From positions 124,001 to 188,000 of the forward strand of contig NZ_SAYT01000001.1 of NCBI RefSeq assembly GCF_004296575.1: a DNA stretch of 64,000 nucleotides, in the 5' to 3' direction. Source of the stretch: Dyella amyloliquefaciens. Its GTDB lineage: Bacteria; Pseudomonadota; Gammaproteobacteria; Xanthomonadales; Rhodanobacteraceae. The translations under genes were made by a program, and so were the position numbers. The notes under the pieces were generated by a model. The model was not told the DNA's origin and ran no database searches. It saw nothing but the letters and a program-made list of their open reading frames with translations. Positions 1-8,288 of this stretch are shown here, in pieces. Position 1 is the stretch's first letter. Each line of letters starts with the position of its first letter.

Positions 1-319
1 GCGACCATGCCATGCCCGACAGCAGCGAGCCGATGACGAACAGCACGGCACCGAGCACCAGCGAACGCTTGCGCCCGAGATGGCCCGACAGCCAGCTGGC
101 CGCCAGGGCGCCTACGGCGGCGCCCAACGTCATGGAACTCACGATCCACTCGATGGTGTGGTCGCTGACCTTGTATTCGGCCTGGATGAACTGGGTGGCC
201 CCCGAGATCACGCCGACGTCGAGGCCGAACATGAGGCCCGCCAACGCTGCCAATACGCAGACGAAGACGACGGTGGCCTTGGATTGCGTCGAAGATGACG
301 CGATGGCTTGGGCATTCAT
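1..319 (-). CDS. MFS sugar:proton symporter, N-terminal part (gene runs off the window)
   Basis: Only the first 106 codons are inside the window. The protein starts MNAQAIASS at 319, preceded by a GGGGGAG ribosome site. Helix 1 contains AGLMFGLDVGVISGA, the hallmark start of the sugar porter family of the major facilitator superfamily (GalP/XylE/AraE type). Helix 2 and the GHLGRKRSL loop between helices 2 and 3 (family signature A, G-x-L-x-D/G-R-R/K-x-x) follow. These proteins import hexoses or pentoses with protons across the inner membrane. It is the last visible gene of the galactonate-pathway operon, 60 bases after the lactonase, so galactose or a related sugar is the likely substrate. 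That specificity is inferred from context only. Confidence 0.88.
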   Translation of the reverse strand, partial: MNAQAIASSSTQSKATVVFVCVLAALAGLMFGLDVGVISGATQFIQAEYKVSDHTIEWIVSSMTLGAAVGALAASWLSGHLGRKRSLVLGAVLFVIGSLLSGMAWS

Positions 320-378
320 GGGTAAAGCTCCCCCGCTGGCGAGTGTTGCCTCTGTGGGCATTGGGTGGGCCGCGATCC

Positions 379-1287
379 CTACGCGGCGGCGATGACGTGT
401 GGCGGCGGCCCGGGGAAACGCGGTTCGGGCAATCCACCGATATCCGAATGCACGGCGAACAAGGCGCCCGCATACGGTTGACTGGCGAGCGCGGCGTCGT
501 CCAGACCGTCGCGCGCGCTGGTGATGTAAATCGTCGACAGCCCGGTGCCACCGAAGGCGACACGCGTGGGCTGCGATGCGGCGACGTCGATACAGCGATC
601 CATCTTGCCCTCGCTGGTGTAGCGCACCACGCGGCCCAGTCCCCACTGGGCGTTCCACAGGCCACCATCGCTGTCGACCGACGACCCGTCCGGTTCCCCA
701 TGCGGACCGTCGAGTTCGACGAACACGCGAGGCGAACCGATGAGGTCGCCGTAGTCGCAACACTGGATCCTGCGCGTGAGCGAGTCGCAGAAATACATGG
801 TGTCGCCATCAGGGCTGAAGGCGACGCTGTTGCTGATCGCCACGCCCGGCAGCGGCAGGCGCTCCAGCGAGAGATCGTGGTTCAGTCGATAGAACCCGCC
901 GACCGGCTGCTTCGGCCCGCCACCGGGCGGCTCGTGCAGCGTGCCGAACACGAAGCGGCCCTGGCGGTCACATGCACCGTCGTTGAGGCGCGTGGGCAGC
1001 TCGGCCTCCACGTCCATGATCGGTGACAGGTGCCCGCTGGCCGGCTGGAAGAACGCCAGTTGCGAGGCCAGTCCGAGCAACAGCCAGCCGTCCGCTTCGC
1101 ACAATGCGAATGAAGCCAGCCGCTCTGGCATGTCCCACTGGTGCAGTGCGCCGTCATGCGGACGGTAGCGCCACAGCGTGCTGGCGTGGATGTCGGTCCA
1201 GTACAGCACCTGGCCACGATCGCACCACAGCACACCCTCGCCCAGCGTGTTGTGCACCTGCATGGCGACGGTGGCGCGCGCGTTCAT
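379..1287 (-). CDS. SMP-30/gluconolactonase family sugar lactonase
   Basis: A 302-residue cytoplasmic beta-propeller protein of the SMP-30/gluconolactonase/LRE family. It has the N-terminal GEGVLWCDRGQVLYWTDI strand with the metal-ligand Glu, the mid-protein LNDGACDRQGRFVFGT segment and the NSVAFSPDGDTMYFCDS segment carrying the Asn and Asp metal ligands. Family members hydrolyse sugar-1,5- or 1,4-lactones with a divalent metal. The ATG at 1287 is chosen because it overlaps the stop of the upstream dehydrogenase (ATGA); a longer reading of this frame would run far into that gene. In the operon it would open the galactonolactone made by the dehydrogenase to galactonate. Substrate is inferred from neighbours. 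Confidence 0.88.
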   Translation of the reverse strand: MNARATVAMQVHNTLGEGVLWCDRGQVLYWTDIHASTLWRYRPHDGALHQWDMPERLASFALCEADGWLLLGLASQLAFFQPASGHLSPIMDVEAELPTRLNDGACDRQGRFVFGTLHEPPGGGPKQPVGGFYRLNHDLSLERLPLPGVAISNSVAFSPDGDTMYFCDSLTRRIQCCDYGDLIGSPRVFVELDGPHGEPDGSSVDSDGGLWNAQWGLGRVVRYTSEGKMDRCIDVAASQPTRVAFGGTGLSTIYITSARDGLDDAALASQPYAGALFAVHSDIGGLPEPRFPGPPPHVIAAA

Positions 1288-2048
1288 ACCCAGCCACCAT
1301 CCACGATGAAATCCTGGCCGGTGCACATGCGGCTGTCGTCGGCTGCGAGGAACAGCGCGGCACGCGCGAGATCGTCGGCCATCAGGTAACCGGACAGGCA
1401 CTGCACACGGGCGATTTCCGCCTCGCCGTCGGCATCCAGCCACAGGCGGCGCTGCTTCTCGGTGATTACCCAGCCGGGCACCAGCGCATTGATGCGGATG
1501 CGGTCATGGCCGAGCTCACGCGCAAGTCCGTTCACCAATCCGTGCACCGCGGCCTTGGCCATCGCGTACATCGGGTAACCGGCGTTCTTCTTCATCCAGC
1601 CGGTGGAGCCCAGGCAGATTACCGAGCCACCGCCCAGTGCGCGCATGTCCTCGCGCACGGCCTGCGTGGCGAAGTACTGGTGGCGAAGATTGATGGCGAT
1701 GTTGCGGTCGAACTCTTCGGGCGTCGTCTGGCCGAAGGTGTGGCGCACATCATTGGCGGCATTGTTGACCAGTGCGCCGATGGGACCATGCACCTTGCGC
1801 GCCTCGTCGATGGCCGACTGCAGAGAGCTGAGATCCGTGACGTCGCACGTGCTGAACAAGGGGCGATGGCGAGCGTCGCCGAGACTCTCCACCAGGGCTT
1901 CCGCACTGGCGCGGTCGATGTCGACGAAAGAGACGCGGCTTCCCTGGCGCGCGAAGTGCTCCACGAACGCGGCGCCGATACCGGTGGCTCCGCCGGTAAT
2001 GAAGACGTGGCGATCGGCGAGACTGGGATAGGTAGCAAACGCGGACAT
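1284..2048 (-). CDS. SDR-family sugar 1-dehydrogenase (probable galactose dehydrogenase)
   Basis: A 254-residue classical short-chain dehydrogenase. The cofactor motif TGGATGIG is at residues 18-25, NNAAN at 95-99, and the catalytic Ser148, Tyr161 and Lys165 are in place. An acidic residue after strand 2 (FVDIDR) favours NAD over NADP. Members of this branch oxidise the C1 hydroxyl of L-fucose, L-arabinose or D-galactose to the lactone. Its position between dgoD (2-base gap upstream) and the lactonase (ATGA overlap downstream) makes D-galactose the most economical substrate, giving galactono-lactone, the first step of the De Ley-Doudoroff route. The sequence alone does not fix the substrate; an L-fucose or L-arabinose enzyme is possible. 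Confidence 0.85.
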   Translation of the reverse strand: MSAFATYPSLADRHVFITGGATGIGAAFVEHFARQGSRVSFVDIDRASAEALVESLGDARHRPLFSTCDVTDLSSLQSAIDEARKVHGPIGALVNNAANDVRHTFGQTTPEEFDRNIAINLRHQYFATQAVREDMRALGGGSVICLGSTGWMKKNAGYPMYAMAKAAVHGLVNGLARELGHDRIRINALVPGWVITEKQRRLWLDADGEAEIARVQCLSGYLMADDLARAALFLAADDSRMCTGQDFIVDGGWV

Positions 2049-2050
2049 GC

Positions 2051-3199
2051 TTACCACTCCGCCACGCTGCCATCGCGATGGCGCCACACCGGATTGCGCC
2101 AGCGGTGACCCACGACTGCGCGCTCGGCGACGTAGTCCTCGTTGACCGAAATACCCAGGCCCGGACCTTCGGGAATCGTCACGAAGCCATCCTGGTAGGC
2201 GAATACGCTGCGATCGTTGACGTAGTCGAGCAGATCGTTGGAAGCGTTGTAGTGGATACCCAGGCTCTGCTCCTGGATGAAGGCGTTATGGCACACCGCA
2301 TCCAGCTGCAGGTTCGCGGCCAGTGCGATCGGGCCCAGCGGGCAGTGCAGCGCAATGGCGACGTCGTAGGCTTCGGCCATGGCGGCGATCTTGCGCGTCT
2401 CGGTGATGCCGCCCGAATGCGACGGGTCGGGCTGCAGGATATCCACGCCACCCATGCTGAGCACGCGCTTGAAGTCGTAGCGCGAGTACAGGCGCTCGCC
2501 CAGCGCGATCGGCGCGGGCGACAGCGCGGCGAGTTCCGGCAGCGCTTCGAGATGGTCGGACAGCACCGGTTCCTCGATGAACATCAGCTTGAACGGCGCC
2601 AGCTCGCGCATCAGCACCTTGGCCATCGGCTTGTGCACGCGGCCGTGGAAGTCCAGGCCGATGCCGATGTGCGGTCCCACCGCATCGCGGATCGCCTGCA
2701 CGTTGGCCAGCACCTGCTCGACCTTGTCGTAGGTATCGACGTACTGCATCTCTTCGGTGGCATTCATCTTCACCGCGGTGAACCCGCGCGCCACGGCTTC
2801 CTGCCCGGCACGCGCGGTATCGGCCGGACGATCGCCGCCGATCCACGAATACACGCGGATGCTGTCGCGCACGCGGCCACCCAGCAGTTCATGCACCGGC
2901 ACGCCCAGGTGCTTGCCCTTGATATCCCACAGCGCCTGGTCGATACCGGCGATCGCGCTCATCAGCACAGGGCCGCCACGATAGAAGCCGGAGCGGTACA
3001 TCACGTTCCACAGGTCTTCGATGCGGCGCGGATCCTTGCCGATCAGGTAGTCGGACAGTTCCTCCACCGCGGCGGCCACGGTATGCGCGCGGCCTTCAAC
3101 GATCGGCTCGCCCCAACCGCAGATGCCGGCATCGGTTTCGATGCGCAGGAACAGCCAGCGCGGCGGCACGAGGAAGGTGGAGAGGCGGGTGATCTTCAT
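2051..3199 (-). CDS. dgoD: D-galactonate dehydratase
   Basis: 382 residues, the same length as the Escherichia coli enzyme, and collinear with it to the C-terminal RDGSVAEW. It is an enolase-superfamily (mandelate racemase subgroup) enzyme: Asp183, Glu209 and Glu235 bind magnesium, and His185 (DFHGR) and His285 (HCPLGP) are the catalytic bases, at identical numbering to E. coli DgoD. It removes water from D-galactonate to give 2-dehydro-3-deoxy-D-galactonate. The ATG at 3199 overlaps the stop of the aldolase gene (ATGA), so translation is coupled. This is the gene that most firmly identifies the operon's pathway. Confidence 0.96.
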   Translation of the reverse strand: MKITRLSTFLVPPRWLFLRIETDAGICGWGEPIVEGRAHTVAAAVEELSDYLIGKDPRRIEDLWNVMYRSGFYRGGPVLMSAIAGIDQALWDIKGKHLGVPVHELLGGRVRDSIRVYSWIGGDRPADTARAGQEAVARGFTAVKMNATEEMQYVDTYDKVEQVLANVQAIRDAVGPHIGIGLDFHGRVHKPMAKVLMRELAPFKLMFIEEPVLSDHLEALPELAALSPAPIALGERLYSRYDFKRVLSMGGVDILQPDPSHSGGITETRKIAAMAEAYDVAIALHCPLGPIALAANLQLDAVCHNAFIQEQSLGIHYNASNDLLDYVNDRSVFAYQDGFVTIPEGPGLGISVNEDYVAERAVVGHRWRNPVWRHRDGSVAEW

Positions 3200-3834
3200 G
3201 CAGCAGTTCCTTTCGAAGCGAGATGTGCCTGCCAGGCACTGGCGAAGGCGCGCGCACGCGCGGCGACGTCGCTGGCCGGTCGGCCGGGAGCGTAGAGCGA
3301 GGAGCCGATGCCGAAGCCGCCGGCGCCAGCGGCAAGCCATGGGCCCATGTTGTCCGGTGCAATGCCGCCGACGGGCATCACCGCCGTACCGGCGGGCAGC
3401 ACGGCACGCCATGCCTTGAGCACGGCAGGGCTGGCCTGTTCGGCCGGGAACAGTTTCAGTGCGTCCGCGCCTGCACCGAGCGCGGCGAAGGCTTCGGTCG
3501 GCGTGGCGACGCCAGGCACGCAATAGAGGCCGGCCTGCTTCGCTGCGCGGATCACTTCCACGTCGGCGTGCGGCATCACGATCAGCTTGCCGCCGGCGGC
3601 CGCCACTTCGTGGACGCGCGCAGGCGACAGCACGGTGCCGGCGCCGATCAGCGCGCGGTCGCCGAAGGCGTCCACCAGGCGACGGATGCTTTCACAGGGC
3701 TCGGGCGAATTGAGCGGAACCTCGAGCACGCGGAAGCCGGCATCGAGCAGGGCATGGCCCACGTCCAGCGACTCTTCGGGGCGCAGCCCGCGCAGGATGG
3801 CAATCAGCGGAAACGAAGCAAGCCAGGCGTCCAT
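3196..3834 (-). CDS. dgoA: 2-dehydro-3-deoxy-6-phosphogalactonate aldolase
   Basis: A 212-residue class I aldolase of the KDPG/KDPGal (Eda/DgoA) family. Glu38 lies in the VLEVPLNSP strand (general base) and Lys127 in ADALKLFP forms the Schiff base; E. coli DgoA has these at 37 and 126. GAGTVL and MPHAD flank the active site. It splits 2-keto-3-deoxy-6-phosphogalactonate into pyruvate and D-glyceraldehyde 3-phosphate. The start [17 protein letters not shown] is the first ATG after the kinase stop, 5 bases away. The coupled kinase, aldolase and dehydratase order supports KDPGal rather than KDPG as substrate. Confidence 0.94.
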   Translation of the reverse strand: MDAWLASFPLIAILRGLRPEESLDVGHALLDAGFRVLEVPLNSPEPCESIRRLVDAFGDRALIGAGTVLSPARVHEVAAAGGKLIVMPHADVEVIRAAKQAGLYCVPGVATPTEAFAALGAGADALKLFPAEQASPAVLKAWRAVLPAGTAVMPVGGIAPDNMGPWLAAGAGGFGIGSSLYAPGRPASDVAARARAFASAWQAHLASKGTAA

Positions 3835-3839
3835 GGGAA

Positions 3840-4760
3840 TCAGGTCGTTGTGGGGTGGGAAACAAGGGCGGCTTCGCGTGCGATACGCCACAGCCCGCGT
3901 GCGGTGGTGTCCTGGGGGGCGGTGCCCAGCGCGAGGCCGAATACTTCGGCAGCGCGCAGGTAGCGGGCGCACAGGGCGTCCTCGCCAACCATCTGCACCA
4001 TGTCGCCCAGCTTGACCCAGCCGGCGGCGAGGGCCATGCGCAGCTCTTCGCCGATCAGCAGACCCGAGAGGTAATCAGCCACCGAGGACGGGGCGAGCGC
4101 ACCGTTGAGTACCAGCGTGCGGGCGGAAAACACCCGCGAAAGCATGCCGGCGCCGCCGCTTTCGCGTGCGGCGACCACGCCGCGGTGGAACGCCTGCGGG
4201 TCGTCAGCCTGCTCGGACTGCGACGTGCTGAGCGCCGAATCGTCGCGCAGCAGGCCGTACAACTCGCCCGTCATGACGGTGGCGAAACTGGTGACGGCGC
4301 CATCGCGCACGCTCACCCACTTGCTGTGGGTGCCGGGCAGCAACAGGCGGCTTTCGCGCGCGGATGCCGGGCTCTGCGCCAGTACGCCGGCGACCTGGGT
4401 TTCCTCGCCGCGCATTACGTCCGGACGCGATGCGTCGCGCAGGCCGGGCACGATATGGATGATGTGTCCGCCGGCAACCAGCGGCGTAAGTGCGGCGGCC
4501 AGACGGTCCACCGCCACCGGCGTGTCGAGATACGGCACTTCCAGCCAGCCGTTGCGGCTGCCGACCATGCCGCAGGCGATCACCGGCAAGGATGGCCAGC
4601 CATCGACCGCCAACGCGAACGCTTTCAGGAAGCCGCCCTCGGGAAGCCGACGTACGCCATGCGGCAGTGTTCGCGACTCGACTACCTGGCCCTGCTCATC
4701 GAAGCGGTACGCGCGAAGCCGCGTACTGCCCCAGTCCAGACCGATCAAAGCTGAGGTCAC
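3840..4760 (-). CDS. dgoK: 2-dehydro-3-deoxygalactonokinase
   Basis: A 306-residue DgoK-family kinase (E. coli DgoK is 292). The N-terminal GLDWGSTRLRAYRFDEQG segment is the family's phosphate-binding start. LLPGTHSKWV and FATVMTGELYGLL in the middle are other strongly conserved blocks. It phosphorylates 2-keto-3-deoxygalactonate at O6 with ATP. The start codon is GTG at 4760, overlapping the TGA of the regulator gene as GTGA; no ATG near it fits the conserved N terminus. It therefore appears translationally coupled to dgoR. Confidence 0.94.
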   Translation of the reverse strand: MTSALIGLDWGSTRLRAYRFDEQGQVVESRTLPHGVRRLPEGGFLKAFALAVDGWPSLPVIACGMVGSRNGWLEVPYLDTPVAVDRLAAALTPLVAGGHIIHIVPGLRDASRPDVMRGEETQVAGVLAQSPASARESRLLLPGTHSKWVSVRDGAVTSFATVMTGELYGLLRDDSALSTSQSEQADDPQAFHRGVVAARESGGAGMLSRVFSARTLVLNGALAPSSVADYLSGLLIGEELRMALAAGWVKLGDMVQMVGEDALCARYLRAAEVFGLALGTAPQDTTARGLWRIAREAALVSHPTTT

Positions 4761-5482
4761 GCGCCGGCCTTCTTTCGTGCGCGCTTGCGGCTGCGCTGCA
4801 GGTTGGCCTGCGAATCAACAATCATCGCCTGCATTGCCTTGCGGGCGACCTCCGGCTGTTTGCGCCGGATCGCTTCCAGCACCTTCTGGTGATGCGGCAG
4901 CGAATACTTGAAGTTGGTGGCGTTGCGCGCGGACAGGGTAAAGAAGGTGCCGAGCGCGGTTTCCACCACGGAGAACAGCGACTGCAGCAGTTCGTTGCAG
5001 GTGGCATGCAGCACCGCGTCGTGGAACTGCAGGTCGGCCTCGGTCCACTCGTCCAGCGTCTGGGCCGCATCCATCGCCTCGTACGCCTTCTCGATGGCGG
5101 CCAGTTGCTCCGGAGTGCGCCGGCGCGCAGCAGCGGCTGCGGCGGCCGGCTCGATCACTTCGCGCATCTCCACCAGCTTGTCGACGAAGTCGTCGGTGGG
5201 CATGGAGGCACAACGCCAGGCAAGCACGTCGGCGTCGAGCTGGTTCCAATAGCGCTCCTCGAGCACGCGGGCGCCTACGCCCGTGCGCGACTCGATCAGG
5301 CCCTTGGCGGACAGCACCTTCAGCGCTTCGCGCAAGGCGGTGCGGCTCACTTCCAGGCTCTCGGCCAAGGTTTCTTCGCGCGGCAGCACTTCGCCTGGCT
5401 TGACCTTGCCGCTGACGATGCGCTGCCCGAGTTCGTGCATGACATGCCCGTACAGGCTGCGAACTGCGATCGGCTTCCTCAT
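4757..5482 (-). CDS. dgoR: GntR-family (FadR/FCD subfamily) regulator of the galactonate operon
   Basis: 241 residues. An N-terminal winged helix (about 10-75, containing LPREETLAESLEVSRTALRE) is followed by an all-helical FCD ligand domain (about 90-220). The FCD metal/ligand-site residues are visible: Asp/His in ADLQFHDAVLHATCN and a later His in SLPHHQKVLEAI. It heads the operon, as dgoR does in E. coli, where galactonate releases repression. The C terminus is unusually basic (RSRKRARKK). A perfect inverted repeat lies at the predicted start of its own transcript, so autorepression is likely. The gene symbol is assigned from operon context. Confidence 0.88.
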   Translation of the reverse strand: MRKPIAVRSLYGHVMHELGQRIVSGKVKPGEVLPREETLAESLEVSRTALREALKVLSAKGLIESRTGVGARVLEERYWNQLDADVLAWRCASMPTDDFVDKLVEMREVIEPAAAAAAARRRTPEQLAAIEKAYEAMDAAQTLDEWTEADLQFHDAVLHATCNELLQSLFSVVETALGTFFTLSARNATNFKYSLPHHQKVLEAIRRKQPEVARKAMQAMIVDSQANLQRSRKRARKKAGA

Positions 5483-5547
5483 GAAATCCTCTGGCCCCCG
5501 CCCTCTTTGATCGACGCGTCCGCGCGAGTGTCCCTCGTTTCGCGCGG

Positions 5548-5593
5548 TTTGTCATACAAACTGACTATAAGCACTTTGTCCGCGTCCTGCCAA
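5548..5593 (-). promoter_or_regulatory. Promoter and operator-like palindrome of the dgo operon
   Basis: Read on the minus strand, TTGGCA (5588-5593) is followed after 18 bases by TATAGT (5564-5569), each one mismatch from sigma-70 consensus. Directly downstream, at the expected transcription start, is a perfect inverted repeat TTTGT-CAT-ACAAA (5548-5560). Size, symmetry and placement fit a GntR/FCD operator in a repressing position. The stretch 5594-5813 holds nothing else I can recognise. Confidence 0.6.
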
Positions 5594-5821
5594 GGTAGTT
5601 CGTGCCGATATTTGGCATCAGGCGGCCAAGGTCTGCCTTGCGCAGATAGGTAATCGATGACGCGTTGCAGAATTCTGACGCGATTTCTGCACAAGCCGTC
5701 ACCGCCGGGATGGGTCGGCAGCTGCGGCATGGCAGCAGGACGGCGACCGCGAGCGGCCGCCTGGATGCTCCATGTTGCTGCGCACAAAGGAGTTTTTCGG
5801 GGCCGGTGGGTGGTTGCACGA

Positions 5822-5832
5822 TAATCATACAA
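5822..5832 (+). promoter_or_regulatory. Second TCATACAA box in front of the aldose epimerase
   Basis: TAATCATACAA matches 9 of 11 positions of the core TTGTCATACAA found in the dgo promoter. It lies about 50 bases before the epimerase start and abuts a GATAAT -10-like hexamer (5820-5825). It suggests that the same regulator controls both divergent units. No convincing -35 element was found. Confidence 0.4.
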
Positions 5833-5879
5833 TGTGCTTGCATGCCCTCATCCCGCGATACGCAAAGGGGGCAGGGAAC

Positions 5880-7031
5880 ATGCAGCGTGCAGGATGGATG
5901 GGCTCGATTCTTGGGCTGGCAACACTCTCGATGGCCGCGCATGCCTCGACGGAGGCGAAGCGCGAAACGTTCGGCAACATGCCCGACGGAACGCACGTCG
6001 AGGCCGTGGTGCTCGACAACGGTCATGGCATGACGGCGCGCATTCTTGCGCTGGGGGCCAGCCTGCAGTCGCTGACGGTGCCCGACCGCAACGGCAAGGG
6101 CGCGAACATCGTGCTTGGCTATGGCTCGCTCGATGGTTACCTGAAAAAGCCGCAGTACTTCGGCGCCACGGTCGGGCGCTACGCCAACCGTATCGCCAAG
6201 GGCCACTTCACGCTGGATGGCCATGCGTACACCGTGCCGGTGAACGACGGCGTCAACTCGCTGCATGGCGGTACGCGCGGCTTCGACAAGGAGCTGTGGA
6301 CCATCGGCGACATCAAGCACGATGCCGACAAGGCCAGCGTCACGCTCAGCTACGTCAGCCCCGATGGCGACATGGGCTATCCGGGCAAGCTCACTGCCAC
6401 GGTGACCTATACGCTGGACAGCGGCAACCGCCTGTCCATCGATTACGGCGCCACCACCGACAAGACGACCATCGTCAACCTCAGCAACCACGCCTACTGG
6501 AACCTGTCGGGCGAAGGCGCGGGCAGCGTGATGGACCAGCGCCTCACCATCGCCGGCGATGCCTATCTCCCGGTCGACGCAGGTTCCATTCCCACCGGCG
6601 AAGTGCGCAAGGTGGACGGCACGCCGTTCGATTTCCGCCAGGGCAAGCCGATCGGCCGTGACATCCGCACGAATGACACGCAGCTGCTGAACGGCCGCGG
6701 CTACGACCACAACTGGGTGATCAGTCGCACCGAGGCTGCCGCGCCGCGCGTCGTCGCGCGCGTGGAAGATCCGGCTTCGGGTCGCGTGATGACGCTGAAG
6801 TCGGCCCAGCCCGGCCTGCAGTTCTATTCCGGCAATTTCCTCGATGGCACGACGGTGGGTACGGGCGGTCATGTTTACCGTCAGGGTGATGCCTTCGCGC
6901 TCGAACCGCAGCTCTACCCGGATACGCCGAACCAGCCTTCCTTCGGCTCGGCCAGGCTGGAGCCCGGCCATGCCTATCGCAACCTGATCGTTTACGAGTT
7001 CACCACCGCGCCGTCGCACGGCACGCGCTGA
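5880..7031 (+). CDS. Exported aldose 1-epimerase (galactose mutarotase)
   Basis: A 383-residue GalM-family enzyme that interconverts alpha and beta anomers. Visible landmarks are GRYANRI (98-104), the substrate His129 in NSLHGG, the catalytic acid His204 in NLSNHAYWNL, Asp276 in GYDHN and the catalytic base Glu342 in LEPQLYPD. ATG 5880 is preferred over the longer reading (TTG/ATG at 5772) because it has a GGGGGCAGGGA ribosome site and starts a typical signal peptide (hydrophobic 6-20, AHA-S cleavage). The enzyme is thus likely periplasmic and would present the right galactose anomer to the porter or dehydrogenase. It diverges from the dgo operon and shares a regulator-like box with it. Confidence 0.92.
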   Translation: MQRAGWMGSILGLATLSMAAHASTEAKRETFGNMPDGTHVEAVVLDNGHGMTARILALGASLQSLTVPDRNGKGANIVLGYGSLDGYLKKPQYFGATVGRYANRIAKGHFTLDGHAYTVPVNDGVNSLHGGTRGFDKELWTIGDIKHDADKASVTLSYVSPDGDMGYPGKLTATVTYTLDSGNRLSIDYGATTDKTTIVNLSNHAYWNLSGEGAGSVMDQRLTIAGDAYLPVDAGSIPTGEVRKVDGTPFDFRQGKPIGRDIRTNDTQLLNGRGYDHNWVISRTEAAAPRVVARVEDPASGRVMTLKSAQPGLQFYSGNFLDGTTVGTGGHVYRQGDAFALEPQLYPDTPNQPSFGSARLEPGHAYRNLIVYEFTTAPSHGTR

Positions 7032-7094
7032 CCCGACACGTTGTCGCCGCAAGGGCGTCGCGAGGCGCCCCCAGGGGCCGTTTGTCTGGTGAGC

Positions 7095-7132
7095 GCGCAG
7101 GGCACGCCAGTCTTCGACGGCTGGCCCTGCGC
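7095..7132. terminator. Hairpin between convergent genes
   Basis: GCGCAGGGC pairs perfectly with GCCCTGCGC around an inner CCAG/CTGG stem. It lies in the 111-base gap between the epimerase and hydrolase stop codons. There is no T run, so it is a bidirectional hairpin of uncertain strength. Confidence 0.4.
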
Positions 7133-7142
7133 ATCGGCCGGA

Positions 7143-8189
7143 TCACCTGGTTGCGGCGGCGTCGAGCCGCTGCATCAGTTCGATGCTGCGCGGCGCCGCC
7201 AGTCCACCAAAGCGCGCGTCGATGGCTTGCAGCCGGATGCGCGCCTGTTCGCTATCACCGTGGCTCAGCAAGGCATCGACGGCATCCAGTCGTTGGTTGA
7301 GGTCTGTGTCGATGTCCGTGCGACATGAGTCCAGTGCAGCAGTGTCGCCAGCAGCATGGCGCTCGAGCGAAGCGAGCGCGCGGTCAAGCGCCGATGGATC
7401 GGCCAGTTCGTGCCCGGTCCAGGGGATCGTCCGCGTGTCTATGTCAGTGATGCACCAGTGCCTCAGCGACTGGCGGCTCTCCCGGTCGGCCACCTGGCGC
7501 GCCGAATCGGTCGCACCCGTGAGGTAAACCACGCGAGTCGTCATCTGGAACTGATCGAGCAGTTCGCGCGGTGGCAGCGGAAGCTGTTCGCCGAGCATGT
7601 CGCTGCCGGCATCGAGCAGCACGCCGTGGAACAGGTCCGCATAGCCAAGCGCGATGCGTAGCGCCACGCGCGAGCCACCGGAAAATCCTCCGATGAACAC
7701 CCGTCGCGGATTGATGTGATAGCGCGACATCGCATTGCCCGCGGCCAGCAGCGCGAGCGGCTCGCGCCGGTCGAGCACGTCCATGTCATTGCCTGAGCGT
7801 GCGGCGGTGACGAGCAGGATGCCGCGTCGCTCCAGCACGGGAATCCAGGTCAGCGGCACCTGTGCTTCATCCCAGGGCGGCACGAACACCAGCAGGGCAT
7901 AGCCTTCGGCTGGCGCGTGGGTGGGCACGTAGAGCGTGAAGCGTTCCTGCGAGAGATCGAGCGGCTGCTCGCGGATGGTGATGCCGGTCGCGCTCGCCTG
8001 TTGGCGTATGCGCTGGGCGTTCAAGGGGCTCAGCAGCCGATGGATCAGCTGCGAGCTGGTGGCGGCATCGGTGTACTGGTCGAAGACCACATCCTGCTGC
8101 AGGCCGGTCTTGCTGTCCGGCGCATCGCCGGCGATGGCCACGAAGGAGGCCAGTGCGAGGATGGGCGAGAGCAGCGCACGCCAGGTCAT
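7143..8189 (-). CDS. Exported alpha/beta-hydrolase (esterase-like)
   Basis: 348 residues with a signal peptide (1-20, cleavage after AIA). The fold is alpha/beta hydrolase of the PHB-depolymerase/feruloyl-esterase style: strand VFVPPWDE about 101-108, nucleophile elbow GGFSGGSR with Ser170, and a late GHEL providing the likely catalytic His near 265. The C-terminal 80 residues are helical and contain no further recognisable domain. Substrate unknown. It converges on the epimerase gene and is divergent from the alkaline phosphatase, so it is probably a single-gene unit. Confidence 0.75.
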   Translation of the reverse strand: MTWRALLSPILALASFVAIAGDAPDSKTGLQQDVVFDQYTDAATSSQLIHRLLSPLNAQRIRQQASATGITIREQPLDLSQERFTLYVPTHAPAEGYALLVFVPPWDEAQVPLTWIPVLERRGILLVTAARSGNDMDVLDRREPLALLAAGNAMSRYHINPRRVFIGGFSGGSRVALRIALGYADLFHGVLLDAGSDMLGEQLPLPPRELLDQFQMTTRVVYLTGATDSARQVADRESRQSLRHWCITDIDTRTIPWTGHELADPSALDRALASLERHAAGDTAALDSCRTDIDTDLNQRLDAVDALLSHGDSEQARIRLQAIDARFGGLAAPRSIELMQRLDAAATR

Positions 8190-8288
8190 GCCGCGAGGCT
8201 AGCATCGAAGAGCTCGCCGAAAGTGTCACAGCAAGTTCTTGCGACGTAGCTATGATGACCGATTCGTCTTTCATCCAAGGGATTGCTG

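Noticed and set aside
8200-8288. PhoB box in front of the alkaline phosphatase
   Set aside because: Only one GTGTCACAG-like half; no correctly spaced second repeat.
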